Shown here: positions 1-8,734 of the stretch, piece by piece
Layout of the letters: every line of letters begins with the position of its first letter
Position numbering within the stretch: position 1 is the stretch's first letter
Translations under genes and position numbers: made by a program
NCBI GenBank assembly: GCA_027365525.1
Contig: DAHXMJ010000050.1
Span: 1 to 53,181 of the forward strand
Direction: 5' to 3'
DNA length: 53,181 bases
Source: Acidithiobacillus sp.
GTDB taxonomy: Bacteria > Pseudomonadota > Gammaproteobacteria > Acidithiobacillales > Acidithiobacillaceae
Notes under the pieces: model-generated
Told to the model about the DNA's origin: nothing
Seen by the model: the letters and a program-made list of their open reading frames with translations, nothing else
The model's database searches: none

Positions 1-914
1 GAAAAGGCCAGGGCCAGATCAGGCCCAACCCCAATAGCACTGCCAAACAGGACAAATCCCCCTTCCTGGACACCCAGCCCCGCAGGCATGAAGAAGGCCA
101 AGCTACGCAGTGCCTGCCCCAGGCTTTCCATCAGCACGGCAGCCCAGATCGGGACCGGATGTCCGAGAAGCACAAATGTAAGCCAGACTTCCACAGCGCC
201 AGCAAAAAGGCTGCCAAGCTGCCAGAAATTGGCCCAGAGAAGTCCCCACCTCCGTCCATAGATGCGCCGGATCTCCTGGTCCAGCTGTCGGGGCTCGCCC
301 AGTAGCAGCAGCCAGTCTTTACCCCCCATGACACGTTTCAGCCCCTGCTGCAGGAGATAGAAAAGTCCCCAGCGCTTCTGCAGCCAGAAAAAAGCGCCCA
401 GCAGGGGCAGGACGGACAGCATGAAAAGCAGCACCACATCCTGAAGATGGCGGTCTCCCACCGCATAGACCAGAATTACAAATCCTACAAGGGTAAACAG
501 GAACTGGCTCAGGAGTGTCAGGCTTACTTCAACCATGATGCTGGCTCCTGCCACATACCCGGGTACGCCTGCCCGGGCCAGCATGCGGGCACCCACAATT
601 TCCCCTCCTACCCGGGCTACCGGAAGCAGGGCATTGATTGCTTCCCGGAGCAGCGCCAGCCAGACAAGCAGGCTGAGCCTGGCGTTCTTCTGTCCCTGTA
701 GCAGCCAGAGCCAGCTGGTCGCGTCCAGCGAGATCACCAGTACATGTACCGGAAGCAGGAGCAGAAGAGACCACCCTCCTCTTGCCAGCATGCCAAAAAT
801 GGTAGCGGCTCCCTCGTCCGCCACCAGAAAAATGGTAAATCCGAGGCCCACAAGGAGCATCACTGCTACCCAGAATTCGTGCCGCCTCCAGAATCCCTGT
901 CTAGCTGCCTTCAT
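1..914 (-). CDS. hpnL: HpnL, hopanoid-cluster integral membrane protein (3' end cut by window)
   Basis: About 304 residues are visible and the C-terminus lies beyond base 1. The protein is strongly hydrophobic, with repeated membrane segments from about residue 14 on, and carries LPVARVGGE near residue 95, a hallmark of the lysylphosphatidylglycerol-synthase-like UPF0104 fold to which HpnL belongs. HpnL proteins occur in hopanoid loci; their biochemical role is not settled, and a role in exporting or placing the lipid is only inference. The ATG at 914-912 overlaps the hpnN stop codon by 14 nt, so the two are translationally coupled and this is the last visible gene of the operon. Family length is about 320-330, so little is missing. 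Confidence 0.85.
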   Translation of the reverse strand, partial: MKAARQGFWRRHEFWVAVMLLVGLGFTIFLVADEGAATIFGMLARGGWSLLLLLPVHVLVISLDATSWLWLLQGQKNARLSLLVWLALLREAINALLPVARVGGEIVGARMLARAGVPGYVAGASIMVEVSLTLLSQFLFTLVGFVILVYAVGDRHLQDVVLLFMLSVLPLLGAFFWLQKRWGLFYLLQQGLKRVMGGKDWLLLLGEPRQLDQEIRRIYGRRWGLLWANFWQLGSLFAGAVEVWLTFVLLGHPVPIWAAVLMESLGQALRSLAFFMPAGLGVQEGGFVLFGSAIGVGPDLALAF

Positions 915-3597
915 CCTGGGCAACTCCATCTTCTTTGGGAGATTCGGTAAAAAGCAGAAGCAGTGCGGGAAGAACCACGAGAATGCAGAGCAGTACTATG
1001 GCAAGGGAAAGGCTCAGGGCTTCTCCAAGGGTAGACATTCCCGGATCGCGGGAAAGCGCCATGCTGCCAAAGGCACTGAGGGTGGTCAGTCCGCTGAAAA
1101 AAACAGCCATTGGGGTTGAGGTCTCCAAGAGATGGGCCGCATCGACCCCACCGCGCCACCGGATCACAATATAGATGCCAAAGGCAACCCCAAGACCGAT
1201 TAGAAGAGGCAGCACAATGATATTTCCCAGGTTGAACTGCAGCCCGAGGAGGCTCATTGCAGCGACCGTGAAAAGGGCCGCCAGAAGAAGGGGGGCCATG
1301 ACGAGAAGCATGTCCCGATAGCGGCGCAGGGTCAGGACAAGGAGCAGGCCAATAGCCCCCAGGGCGATATAGGTAGCCTCCTGGAAGGCTGACAGCACGG
1401 CATTGCCCCCTTCGACCAGCATGACCGGAGTTCCTACTGCATCCGGTTCCACCTGCAGTACTGAATGGACAAACCGTTCCATCTGGGTATTGCTTCTCAG
1501 GTTTTCTTTCGGAAAAACTTCAACCCTGGCCTGGCCCTGGGCATTCACGTAGCGGCTCCGGAGCGATTCCGGCAGGCCCGCCAGCGTAACCCGGGAAGCC
1601 ATCAGGACTTGTCCCAGCCGCTGCAGCTCTGCCGGCAAAGTCCCCAGAACCGACTGCTGCAGTTCCCCTACTGCCCGAGAATTCCGTTCTGCTGTAGGCA
1701 GGAACCGGCCCAGAGCCGCAGCCAGCCGCCCTGCAGCCTGGCCCTGCGCGGAATTGTCCCCGGAGGCAAGCTGGACCAGACTTTTTTGCAGGACCACCAG
1801 CTTTTTCAGGGTATCCGCTTTTGGTGGGACCAGGGCAGCCGGCGTCAGAAGAGAGAAAGGTGGCACCAGAATCTGGAGATTCTGGAGAATCCCCAGTTTC
1901 TCCGCCTGATGTCCGGGCAGGTAGCTCGCCAAAGTCAAGGCCCGGGAAACGGAAGGCAGCTTTTCGAGGCGCTGGGCGACAGCTCCGGCTGCCGAAAGAT
2001 TCGGTGCCAGAATTTCGATACGGTAGGGTGCGGCCTCCGGATCTCCCAGCAGGGATTCAAAAACCCGGACCCCCTCCGCCTGGCTGTCAATCATGTGGAG
2101 CGGGTTGAAATCAAAGGAAACCCGCAGGGCCGCCGGTACCGCAAGAATGGCTAGCAGTCCTACCCCGGCGAGCACCACGTAGGCATAGCGGTGGATCCGG
2201 TGACGGGCCAGGGTCGGGGCATGCCGCAGATGGGGGAAAGTAACGCGCTTCAGCGCTGCCGGAGAAACGGGCCATAGGGTGAGTATGGCGGGCATCAAGG
2301 TCAGGGTAAGCGCGAGAGCAACCAGCATGCTCGTCCCGGACACAAGTCCAAGATCAACAATTCCGGCATAGCTGGTAGGAACAAAGGCGTAAAAGCTGAT
2401 GGCCGCCGAAACTGCAGCAAGGCTTAGCGCACCGCCCATCCCCCACGCCACACGGTGGAGCGCCTCACGATGGGGAGCACCGTTGAACAGCTCCTCCCGG
2501 AACCGGAAGCCGAACTGGATGCCAAAATCCACCCCAAGACCAATAAAAAGAATGGCAAAAGCGACCGAAATCAGATTGAAAGGCCCGATAAAAAACAGGG
2601 CCCAGGCAGCCGTCAGAACCATGCCGGCCACAAGGTTAAGCAGAACACCAATGACTAGACGGGCACTGCGCAGCGAGAGAACAAGCAGCAGGATTTCCAG
2701 ACCCAACGTCAGCGCTAGGGAGAAAAAAGCCCCCTGACTGACGGTCTTCATCTGTTCCGAATCCAGAACAGCCTGTCCGGTAATGCCTACCTGTACTCCT
2801 CCTGTCCGGCCGAACCCCATCCGCTCCAGTCCGGAACGCAATGCCAGGATAGCTTTCTGCGCTGGCTGGAGGGAGCCATAATCCAGCGCCGGCTGGATAA
2901 TTACAAACCTCTTCTGGGACCCCAGATGTGGCGAGTCACCGGCCATGAGGCTTCCCCAGGAGATGTGCCGGGAATTCCCCCCGAGCTGGGCTTCGATGCT
3001 CTGCGCGAAAGCTTCGTAAATGGGCGTCAGCCCAGGAATGCTGGTACCGTCCTGAAGACGCTGGTGGACTGCCTGGGATAGAAGGTCACTCAGGCCTGCA
3101 AGACTCGGGTCCGCGGAAAGGCGCGCGATCAGGGGCTGCGCCTGGGTAATCCGGCTGGCAAAATCCTGCACCTGGGCCACAGAAAGGTAGAGCAGCCCGT
3201 TACGGCGAAAAAAGCTTCCCCCACCGGGGACATAAACATCCCGGAACAACGCGGGATGGGCGTGCAACCATGTCTCCAACCTGTCCACTGCGGCACCGGT
3301 GGCCGAGGCATCCCGCCCCTCGAGGACGACAACAATACTCTCCGGATCTTGGGGGAAGGCCTTTTTGTAGTCCGTCTGCCGCTGCTGGAAGGGCAGGTCG
3401 CGGGATAGCACATTGCTGGTGTTGGTGTCCACCGCAAAGTGCCCAAAGGCGTAGAAGCCAGCGGCCAGGACCAGAAATAGGAACAGCCCTGCCGTAACCT
3501 TTGCGCGGGTAATGGAAAAATCCACTACCCGGACGAGCAGTTCGAGGTAGAACCTGCCAAGACGCGCCAGAAGCCGTTCAACGCCGGGAAAAATCAC
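901..3597 (-). CDS. hpnN: HpnN, hopanoid transporter of the RND/MMPL superfamily
   Basis: 898 residues with RND architecture: a first membrane helix at about 31-52, a large periplasmic loop, a helix bundle from about 290 to 440, a second periplasmic loop (about 490-700) and a C-terminal bundle. The duplicated RND motif is visible as GLGVDFGI at 353-360 and again as GLGVAFGI near residue 815. HpnN of Rhodopseudomonas moves hopanoids from inner to outer membrane. The gene overlaps hpnK by 20 nt and hpnL by 14 nt, which ties it to this operon. No membrane-fusion or outer-membrane partner gene is present nearby, as is usual for HpnN. Confidence 0.95.
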   Translation of the reverse strand: MIFPGVERLLARLGRFYLELLVRVVDFSITRAKVTAGLFLFLVLAAGFYAFGHFAVDTNTSNVLSRDLPFQQRQTDYKKAFPQDPESIVVVLEGRDASATGAAVDRLETWLHAHPALFRDVYVPGGGSFFRRNGLLYLSVAQVQDFASRITQAQPLIARLSADPSLAGLSDLLSQAVHQRLQDGTSIPGLTPIYEAFAQSIEAQLGGNSRHISWGSLMAGDSPHLGSQKRFVIIQPALDYGSLQPAQKAILALRSGLERMGFGRTGGVQVGITGQAVLDSEQMKTVSQGAFFSLALTLGLEILLLVLSLRSARLVIGVLLNLVAGMVLTAAWALFFIGPFNLISVAFAILFIGLGVDFGIQFGFRFREELFNGAPHREALHRVAWGMGGALSLAAVSAAISFYAFVPTSYAGIVDLGLVSGTSMLVALALTLTLMPAILTLWPVSPAALKRVTFPHLRHAPTLARHRIHRYAYVVLAGVGLLAILAVPAALRVSFDFNPLHMIDSQAEGVRVFESLLGDPEAAPYRIEILAPNLSAAGAVAQRLEKLPSVSRALTLASYLPGHQAEKLGILQNLQILVPPFSLLTPAALVPPKADTLKKLVVLQKSLVQLASGDNSAQGQAAGRLAAALGRFLPTAERNSRAVGELQQSVLGTLPAELQRLGQVLMASRVTLAGLPESLRSRYVNAQGQARVEVFPKENLRSNTQMERFVHSVLQVEPDAVGTPVMLVEGGNAVLSAFQEATYIALGAIGLLLVLTLRRYRDMLLVMAPLLLAALFTVAAMSLLGLQFNLGNIIVLPLLIGLGVAFGIYIVIRWRGGVDAAHLLETSTPMAVFFSGLTTLSAFGSMALSRDPGMSTLGEALSLSLAIVLLCILVVLPALLLLFTESPKEDGVAQDEGS

Positions 3598-4459
3598 CGT
3601 AACTTCCCACCTCGATACCTTGCCCGGCCAGGGCGGAGCGCACCTCCTGACTGCAGAGCGCCTGCCATTCAGCTACCGGGCTATAATCAGGCATCAGCTG
3701 GCGCAAAAAAGAAGTCTGCTCAACCGCCGGATGAAAATAGATTTCCGTCATGCTTCCCGGAGGCAGAAGGGACAAAACCCGCAGAACACGGCGCAGATCC
3801 ATACTGCCAGTCGCCTGGAGCCCCAGCAGAAGATCATTGCTGAACAGGCCACACGCACGGATGCGGCGTGCCATTTGGCCTATCCATGGAGAAAGCATCC
3901 GTGCCCCCAGTACTGCGGTCCAGTCCATGGGCGCAATTTTCTGTGCCAGGGAAACCGGTTCCCGGGGCACACGCACAGCGCGGAGCCCATGCTCCTTTCC
4001 AACCCGGAGCATCAGGCCCAGCACTGTGGGATGCACATGCAGGTGCTTGTGGGCGTTGACATGATCGAGACGGAGACCGGCGTCCGAGAAGGCTGCGTAC
4101 TGGGCGCGGATCTCGGCTTCGAGCTGCCGCCGCACCCTGGGGAGAAAAAAATACCGGAAGCCCCGTTTCCACAGGTCAGAGGCAAAACGTCCGCCGCTGT
4201 CCACCAGATCCGGTACACTGTCAGGCGGCAGAACCGGAGAACCATCCACGAGGGTCAGGTGCAGCCCCACCGCAAGTCCTGGCAGTCTCTTGGCCCGCAG
4301 CACCGCATCAGCGGCCGCAGGTGCCCCAGGCATCAGGCTGGCGCTCGTAAGGACTCCATTGCAACAGGCCGACTCAACGGCTGCGTTAACGGCAGGATCC
4401 AGTCCAAAATCATCGGCGTTGAAAACAAGCCGCCGGATCCTAGGTGCGATGCTGCTCAA
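3578..4459 (-). CDS. hpnK: HpnK, YdjC-family hopanoid deacetylase
   Basis: 293 residues of the YdjC/ChbG carbohydrate deacetylase fold. The N-terminal NADDFGLD (14-21) supplies the metal-binding and catalytic aspartates; GLHLTL (65-70) and HVNAHKHLHVHP (133-144) supply the histidines. In Burkholderia, HpnK removes the acetyl group from N-acetylglucosaminyl-bacteriohopanetetrol, giving the glucosaminyl form used by HpnJ. Translation starts at a TTG (4459-4457) that shares four bases with the hpnJ stop (TTGA), so the start depends on coupling. The position between hpnJ and hpnN fits the pathway. Confidence 0.93.
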   Translation of the reverse strand: MSSIAPRIRRLVFNADDFGLDPAVNAAVESACCNGVLTSASLMPGAPAAADAVLRAKRLPGLAVGLHLTLVDGSPVLPPDSVPDLVDSGGRFASDLWKRGFRYFFLPRVRRQLEAEIRAQYAAFSDAGLRLDHVNAHKHLHVHPTVLGLMLRVGKEHGLRAVRVPREPVSLAQKIAPMDWTAVLGARMLSPWIGQMARRIRACGLFSNDLLLGLQATGSMDLRRVLRVLSLLPPGSMTEIYFHPAVEQTSFLRQLMPDYSPVAEWQALCSQEVRSALAGQGIEVGSYGDFSRR

Positions 4460-5883
4460 CCGTGGCGCTGGCGCAGGAACCGCACGAATTCCACCCCTTC
4501 CCTCAGACGCCGCTTCATCATCTGGGAGCTGCGCAGCATCTCTCCGGTAATTTCCGCAATTTTGCCGGCGCGGAAATAGAATTTTTTGTACATGGTCTCA
4601 ACGGAATCAAAAATTTCCGTGTGATTCAGATGAGGGTAGCTCATGGGGCTGATCTGGACACCCCGATCATTAACCAGATGGGATTCGTCTTCATCCGTCA
4701 GCCACCCCTGCTCCTTGGCCTGGTTGTACAGATAAGTCCCAGGATAGGGCGCTGCGAGGGAAACCTGGATGGTGTGGGGGTTAATTTCCTTGGCAAAGTC
4801 GATGGTTTTCTGGATGGTTTCCCTGGTTTCCCCTGGAAGCCCCAGAATGAAGGTACCGTGAATACTGATGCCCAGATGGTGGCAGTCTGCGGTAAACTTG
4901 CGCGCAGCATCTACCTTGAGGCCTTTCTTGATATTGTTGAGAATCTGCTGGTCGCCGGATTCATAGCCGACAAGGAGGAGACGCAGGCCATTTTCCCGCA
5001 GGACCTTAAGGGTCTCATACGGAACGTTGGCCTTGGCATTGCACGACCAGGTCACCCCAAGCCTGCCCAGACCCCGGGCGATTTCCTCAGCCCGGGGACG
5101 GTCATCCGTAAATGTATCATCGTCAAAGAAAATTTCCTTCACCTGGGGGAAGGCCTTCTGGATATATTTTACTTCCTCGATAACACTTGCCGCACTGCGC
5201 GTACGGTATCGGTGCCCGCCCACTGTCTGTGGCCACAGGCAGAAAGTACACTGGGAGCGGCATCCGCGGCCTGTATAGAAAGAAACGTAGGGGTGCTTCA
5301 GGTAGCCAATGAAATAGTCTTCCACCCGCAGATCACGGTGGTAGACTTCCGAAACAAAAGGCAGGGAATCCATGTCCTCAATCATGGCGCGGTCCGGGTT
5401 GTGGACCACCTTTCCCCTTCCATCCCGGTAGGTGATTCCGTCTACGGAATCCAGGGGGCGCCCTTCGGCAATCTCCTGGATGGTATAGTCAAATTCCTCG
5501 CGGGCGACAAAATCGATGGCTGGAGAAGCCAGCAGGGAATCTTCCGGCTCGACCGCAACCTTCGCCCCCACCATACCGATCACTATAGAGGGATAATGCT
5601 CTTTCAGCATCTCCGCCATCCGCACGTCCGAGGAGAACGAAGGCGTGCTTGTATGAATGATGCAGAGCTCATAGGAAGCGGCGATATGGAGAGTTTCTTC
5701 CACGCTCACATCAGCAGGCGGTGCATCCAGAAGACGGCTTCCAGGGACCATCGCTGCAGGCTGGGCCAGCCAAGTGGGAAACCAGAAGGAGCGGATTTCC
5801 CGCTTCGCCTGATACCGGGATCCTGCTCCCCCGTCGAACCCTTCAAAAGAAGGGGCCTGCAGAAACAACGTTTTCATGGTCAT
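4456..5883 (-). CDS. hpnJ: HpnJ, B12-binding-domain radical SAM enzyme of hopanoid cyclitol formation
   Basis: 475 residues. An N-terminal cobalamin-binding-like domain (about 1-150) precedes a radical SAM core whose cluster motif GRGCRSQCTFC places cysteines at 208, 212 and 215. HpnJ is needed to convert the glucosamine headgroup of bacteriohopanetetrol into the cyclitol ether. The first ATG overlaps the hpnI stop (ATGA). A second in-frame ATG six bases later gives MKTLFLQAPSFEGFDGG, the usual N-terminus of the family, and is equally likely as the real start. The overlap at both ends puts it inside the operon. Confidence 0.95.
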   Translation of the reverse strand: MTMKTLFLQAPSFEGFDGGAGSRYQAKREIRSFWFPTWLAQPAAMVPGSRLLDAPPADVSVEETLHIAASYELCIIHTSTPSFSSDVRMAEMLKEHYPSIVIGMVGAKVAVEPEDSLLASPAIDFVAREEFDYTIQEIAEGRPLDSVDGITYRDGRGKVVHNPDRAMIEDMDSLPFVSEVYHRDLRVEDYFIGYLKHPYVSFYTGRGCRSQCTFCLWPQTVGGHRYRTRSAASVIEEVKYIQKAFPQVKEIFFDDDTFTDDRPRAEEIARGLGRLGVTWSCNAKANVPYETLKVLRENGLRLLLVGYESGDQQILNNIKKGLKVDAARKFTADCHHLGISIHGTFILGLPGETRETIQKTIDFAKEINPHTIQVSLAAPYPGTYLYNQAKEQGWLTDEDESHLVNDRGVQISPMSYPHLNHTEIFDSVETMYKKFYFRAGKIAEITGEMLRSSQMMKRRLREGVEFVRFLRQRHG

Positions 5884-7040
5884 CGTTTTACCCCATTTCG
5901 CATGCGCCCCTGGGCGTCAATGGAAAAACTGCGTCCACGCCAGCTTACCCGACCGGCCAGCTGCGCATGCCCCCAGATCCAGATACCGAAAAAATCTGCA
6001 AGTACCGCCGCTGCCAGCGGTACTGGCGACTTCAGTTTCCGCACAATAGCGTTATGGTACATGACCCGAAACACAAGGACCAGCCCTACCAGAAACCAGC
6101 CTTGCCAGCCAAGCAGCGGTCCGCAGAGCACAGCCAAGGGCAAGGGGAAGGTAATAAACGAAAGGGCATACCCCCCAGGCCGGACTGCCCGGGTAGTGCG
6201 TGCCCAGCGCAGGGAGTGGGCATAAAAATCCCGGAAACCGGGCTCCTGGACCGCAGTATCCACCACATACCCGGAAAGCATGACCGACAGGCCAAGTTCC
6301 CTGGCTTTGGCGCCGATAAAAAAATCGTCGGCCAGGATATCCCCCATGGCGGCAAACCCCCCCCAGCTTTCCAGCAGGCTGCGGTGCAGTGCGATCGTCG
6401 CGCCCGCACAGTAGATCTGGGGACCCAGACGGGCAGCCAGCAGGACAGAGGGCAAAAAGCCTTCCTGGATCTGTGCTGCAAGAAGCTGGGACCAGAAGCC
6501 ACCATGGATCCTGGCCCGGTACAGGCAGGTCACCACTCCAGCCCCGGGAACCTCGAGGCCAGAAGCCAAGCTGCGCAGATAGTCACGTCCTACCCGAATG
6601 TCCGCGTCACTCAATACCAGAACCGGATTGCGGGATTGTGCGAGAAGACCGGCAAGGTTGTCGATCTTAGGGTTTTGCCCAAGATGGGTATCGTGGACAA
6701 TCAGGCGCAGGGGATACTCCGGATGGTTCTGCTGCAGGGTTTCCACAACTGAGATGGCAGGGTCACCTGCATCCTGGACACCACAGAGAACTTCATATTG
6801 CGGATAGTCCTGCTCGCAGAAGGAACGGAGGTTTTCCTCCAGCCCGGGCTCAGTACCGTGCAGCGGCTTGAGCAGCGTGACCGGTAGCCAGTCCGCGGCA
6901 TCCAGTGCCGGCCCCATGGGCTGGTCTGCAAGCTGCGGCCGCCATCCGCGCATCGACAGCCACGCAACAATCCAGTATCCCATGCTTGCCGAAAGTAACA
7001 GCCCTGCAGCTACCTGCAGAATCAGCGCTGCAGGGTGCAT
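5880..7040 (-). CDS. hpnI: HpnI, hopanoid glycosyltransferase family 2
   Basis: 386 residues with an N-terminal membrane helix (about 5-28), a GT-A type family 2 catalytic domain with the nucleotide-sugar/metal motif VLSDADIRVG, and two to three C-terminal membrane helices. The family member studied in Burkholderia adds N-acetylglucosamine to bacteriohopanetetrol. HpnI, HpnK and HpnJ act in that order, and the three genes are adjacent here. The start is an ATG 12 nt after the hpnA stop. The domain also resembles ceramide glucosyltransferase, but the context favours HpnI. Confidence 0.93.
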   Translation of the reverse strand: MHPAALILQVAAGLLLSASMGYWIVAWLSMRGWRPQLADQPMGPALDAADWLPVTLLKPLHGTEPGLEENLRSFCEQDYPQYEVLCGVQDAGDPAISVVETLQQNHPEYPLRLIVHDTHLGQNPKIDNLAGLLAQSRNPVLVLSDADIRVGRDYLRSLASGLEVPGAGVVTCLYRARIHGGFWSQLLAAQIQEGFLPSVLLAARLGPQIYCAGATIALHRSLLESWGGFAAMGDILADDFFIGAKARELGLSVMLSGYVVDTAVQEPGFRDFYAHSLRWARTTRAVRPGGYALSFITFPLPLAVLCGPLLGWQGWFLVGLVLVFRVMYHNAIVRKLKSPVPLAAAVLADFFGIWIWGHAQLAGRVSWRGRSFSIDAQGRMRNGVKR

Positions 7041-7052
7041 GGGTCCTGGTGT

Positions 7053-8042
7053 CTAGAAATAGCCATGCCCTGCAAACCAGGCTACCGCGTCCCGCAGCGC
7101 CTCCTCCGCCGGCCGATGCAGGTAACCCAGCTCGTTTTCAGCCCTTTCCGAAGTAAAATACATGTGGTGTGCTGCCATCCGAAGCTCATCCATCGTTACG
7201 AGAGGCGTGCCATGGCCACGCCAGCGGATCCATTTTTCCCCGGCCCACGCCATGGGATACAGGGAACGCCGGGGAATCCGCCACCTGGGAGAAGGACGGC
7301 CGGTGAGACCCGCAATCCGGGTCAGGATGGCGGCCAGCGGAAGATTGTCCCCACCCAGGATGTAGCGCCGTCCGGTCTCTCCCTTCTGCAGCGCAAGCCA
7401 GTGGCCTGCCGCCACGTCATCCACATGCACGACATTCAGGCCCGTGTCCACATAGGCGGGCATTTTCCCTGCCGCGGCATCCCGTACGAGACGCCCGGTT
7501 GGAGTGGGTTTGCGGTCCGCCGGACCAATGGGCGTGGACGGATTGACGATCACCACCGGTGCCCCCTCTTCCGTACAGAGCCTGCGCACCCGTTCTTCGG
7601 CCAGATATTTCGAGCGTTTATAATGCCCAATCATGTCCTCAAGGCGGGCTTGGGCATTCTCGTCGCTGGGCCGTTCATCCCCGTAAAAACCCAGGACAGC
7701 CACACTGCTGGTATAGACGATGCGCTCGGCTCCCGCATCCAGCGCAGCTCGGACCAGCTGTTCGGTCCCACCCACATTGCTGGCGTACATTGATACCGGG
7801 TCCGGGACCCACAGACGGTAATCGGCGGCCACATGGAAAACCCAGCGGCAGCCCTGCACGGCACGGCGAAGACTCCCCGCATCCTGCAGGTCTCCGGACA
7901 CCATTTCAACCGGAAGGGATTCCCAGTTCGCACCATCAGCTCCGGGCCGTGCGAGCACCCTGGCTTCCACACCCTGTCCGACCAGAAAACGTAGAACTGC
8001 GCCACCCACAAACCCTGATGCGCCCGTGACCAGGGCCTTCAT
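7053..8042 (-). CDS. hpnA: HpnA, hopanoid-associated NAD-dependent sugar epimerase/dehydratase
   Basis: 329 residues of the extended short-chain dehydrogenase fold. The dinucleotide-binding motif VTGASGFVGGAVL is at the N-terminus and a catalytic Tyr-x3-Lys pair lies in HYKRSKYLAE. The reading frame is open far upstream, but the ATG at 8042 is chosen because the protein then begins right at the Rossmann strand and the ATG overlaps the hpnG stop (ATGA), with GAGGG nine bases before it. HpnA is consistently found in hopanoid loci; its substrate is not firmly known. Upstream in-frame residues are antisense-like read-through of hpnG. Confidence 0.92.
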   Translation of the reverse strand: MKALVTGASGFVGGAVLRFLVGQGVEARVLARPGADGANWESLPVEMVSGDLQDAGSLRRAVQGCRWVFHVAADYRLWVPDPVSMYASNVGGTEQLVRAALDAGAERIVYTSSVAVLGFYGDERPSDENAQARLEDMIGHYKRSKYLAEERVRRLCTEEGAPVVIVNPSTPIGPADRKPTPTGRLVRDAAAGKMPAYVDTGLNVVHVDDVAAGHWLALQKGETGRRYILGGDNLPLAAILTRIAGLTGRPSPRWRIPRRSLYPMAWAGEKWIRWRGHGTPLVTMDELRMAAHHMYFTSERAENELGYLHRPAEEALRDAVAWFAGHGYF

Positions 8043-8734
8043 CCGCACGGTCCCTCGGCCAGAAAAGATCCCACTACCGCCAAGGTCCTTGAAGCTGCTG
8101 CCATCTCCCGCCGCAGACCCCAGAGATCGGCTATCTGGGCCGGCCCCCTGAGCAGCTGCCAAAGGAAGGGCACCGGGCGGACCCGACCATAAGGATCCAC
8201 ACCTTTTAGCACTGCCGGGGGAAGCGAACGGCAGGCACCATCCACTATAACCCGGGAAACCCCAAAAGGGCATGAACACCGTTCGGCCAGCGCGGCGAGG
8301 GTACCACTCTCCATGTCGACGGCTGCGGCACCCCACTGCGTGAAAGCCCTCCGCTTTTCCGTGGAACTGGCACAGGGAGTGGCTACGGAAAGCAGGGGAT
8401 CCTCAGACACCGGAGTGGCAGCTGCCAGAAGGCCGCCCTGCCACAGATTTTCATCGCAGGAGTAGCGCTGCCCCTGCCAAAGTACCACCCCGGGCAGGCA
8501 TAGCGTGCCCGGGAGGAGACGGGGATCAAGGGCTCCTGCGGTTCCAATGCTCAGCAGGGCTTCCGCCCCCTGTTCGACCAGAGCCATACCTGCCTGCTCG
8601 GCATTATTGGGGCCCATTCCCGAAACTGCCAGAAGGTGGTTTCGGCCAAAAGGCTGTACATGTCCACCACGGGGACGACGGGCACCCAGGGCAAGAGCCT
8701 CGGCCTCCAGCGCCATCACGATGCCTAACCGCAA
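8039..8734 (-). CDS. hpnG: HpnG, adenosylhopane nucleosidase/phosphorylase
   Basis: About 231 residues of the purine/uridine phosphorylase (MTA/SAH nucleosidase-like) fold. HpnG releases adenine from adenosylhopane to give ribosylhopane or its phosphate on the way to bacteriohopanetetrol. Visible family features are the N-terminal RLGIVMALEAEALALGAR, the glycine-rich SIGTAGAL, and VDMESGTLAALAE, the ligand-contacting methionine-glutamate region. I place the start at TTG 8734-8732, ten bases inside shc, because GGAGG lies four bases upstream and the protein then begins as the family does. GTG at 8719 or ATG at 8716 are alternatives without a good ribosome site. Confidence 0.88.
   Translation of the reverse strand: MRLGIVMALEAEALALGARRPRGGHVQPFGRNHLLAVSGMGPNNAEQAGMALVEQGAEALLSIGTAGALDPRLLPGTLCLPGVVLWQGQRYSCDENLWQGGLLAAATPVSEDPLLSVATPCASSTEKRRAFTQWGAAAVDMESGTLAALAERCSCPFGVSRVIVDGACRSLPPAVLKGVDPYGRVRPVPFLWQLLRGPAQIADLWGLRREMAAASRTLAVVGSFLAEGPCG

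Noticed and set aside
4444-6225. 593-codon plus-strand open frame opposite hpnJ and hpnI
   Set aside because: It is antisense to two well-supported genes, has no ribosome site and the translation resembles no protein; G+C-rich third positions keep the opposite strand open.
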